NCBI GenBank assembly: GCA_903909905.1
Contig: CAIVXP010000387.1
Location: 1-7,616 of the forward strand
Direction of reading: 5' to 3'
DNA: 7,616 nt
From: Akkermansiaceae bacterium
Lineage (GTDB): Bacteria > Verrucomicrobiota > Verrucomicrobiia > Verrucomicrobiales > Akkermansiaceae
Below, in pieces: positions 7,438 to 7,616 of the stretch; positions within the stretch are counted from its first letter, which is position 1; each line of letters begins with the position of its first letter. The translations under genes and the position numbers were made by a program. Below the pieces are notes generated by a model that ran no database searches, had not been told where the DNA came from, and saw only the letters and a program-made list of their open reading frames with translations.

Positions 7438-7616
7438 GCGCAAGTGTCATCAATCGGCCGAGCCATGAACATGCATGGCGGCATTTGGCGGATCTTTTTT
7501 CCGTCCTCTTCTCGCGCGATCTCAAGATTCTCTACAAGCGCTCCTCATTGGGCTTTGGCTGGGCCTTGGTGACGCCCTTGCTGCAACTCTTCATCTTTTC
7601 ATTTGTCTTTCGTCAC
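7434..7616 (+). CDS. ABC-2 type polysaccharide-export permease, N-terminal part (runs off right edge)
   Basis: The ATG at 7434 overlaps the stop of the tandem glycosyltransferase gene (ATGA), which suggests translational coupling and co-transcription. The 61 visible residues contain a cytoplasmic N-terminus, then FSRDLKILYKRSSLGFGWAL (26-45) and the start of a first membrane helix, VTPLLQLFIFSFVF (46-59). The 'DLK..YKRS.LG..W....PL' pattern is characteristic of Wzm/TagG/RfbA-type permeases that export O-antigen, teichoic acid or capsule chains with an ATPase partner (Wzt/TagH), which would be expected just to the right. The rest of the protein lies outside the window, so substrate and subclass cannot be given. 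No Shine-Dalgarno sequence precedes the ATG, as is usual for a coupled start. Confidence 0.88.
   Translation, partial: MSASVINRPSHEHAWRHLADLFSVLFSRDLKILYKRSSLGFGWALVTPLLQLFIFSFVFRH

Overview
The window looks like a bacterial chromosome segment of moderately high GC with dense coding. No RNA genes, insertion sequences or CRISPR arrays were seen. None of the six start codons I examined has a strong Shine-Dalgarno sequence. Together with the gene content (a tandem AsnC/Lrp siroheme-decarboxylase-like protein beside an M42 peptidase, and a signal-bearing DUF1254/DUF1214 protein), this loosely suggests a Verrucomicrobiota-like or other Planctomycetes-Verrucomicrobia-Chlamydiae (PVC) relative. That placement is a low-confidence inference.

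The left part (1-1631) is read on the minus strand. A 369-residue protein made of two fused AsnC/Lrp-like halves resembles the siroheme decarboxylases AhbA/AhbB and NirD-L. It is followed 89 bases later by the N-terminal 144 residues of an M42-family metallo-aminopeptidase that runs off the left edge. A divergent intergenic region (1632-1929) separates these from a plus-strand gene and holds a good sigma70-like promoter. That gene encodes an exported DUF1254/DUF1214 protein of unknown function.

A second non-coding stretch (3466-3700) carries a perfect 9-bp inverted repeat with a 3-nt centre at 3530-3550 and a weak terminator-like hairpin before a T run. From 3701 to the right edge, three plus-strand genes form the start or middle of a surface-polysaccharide cluster. 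They are a single-domain family-2 glycosyltransferase, an 884-residue protein with two family-2 glycosyltransferase domains, and the first 61 residues of an ABC-2 polysaccharide-export permease whose ATG overlaps the preceding stop codon (ATGA). The likely logic is that the glycosyltransferases build a glycan on a lipid carrier on the cytoplasmic side and the ABC transporter exports it, as in Wzm/Wzt-type O-antigen or capsule systems.

The most interesting object is the 884-residue protein. It is an internal duplication with a period of about 440 residues. In each half a short (about 45-residue) non-catalytic module precedes the GT2 domain, and a basic tail follows it. The two catalytic domains have diverged at the position of the acidic 'ED' motif and in the surrounding acceptor-side residues, which suggests two different transfers by one polypeptide.
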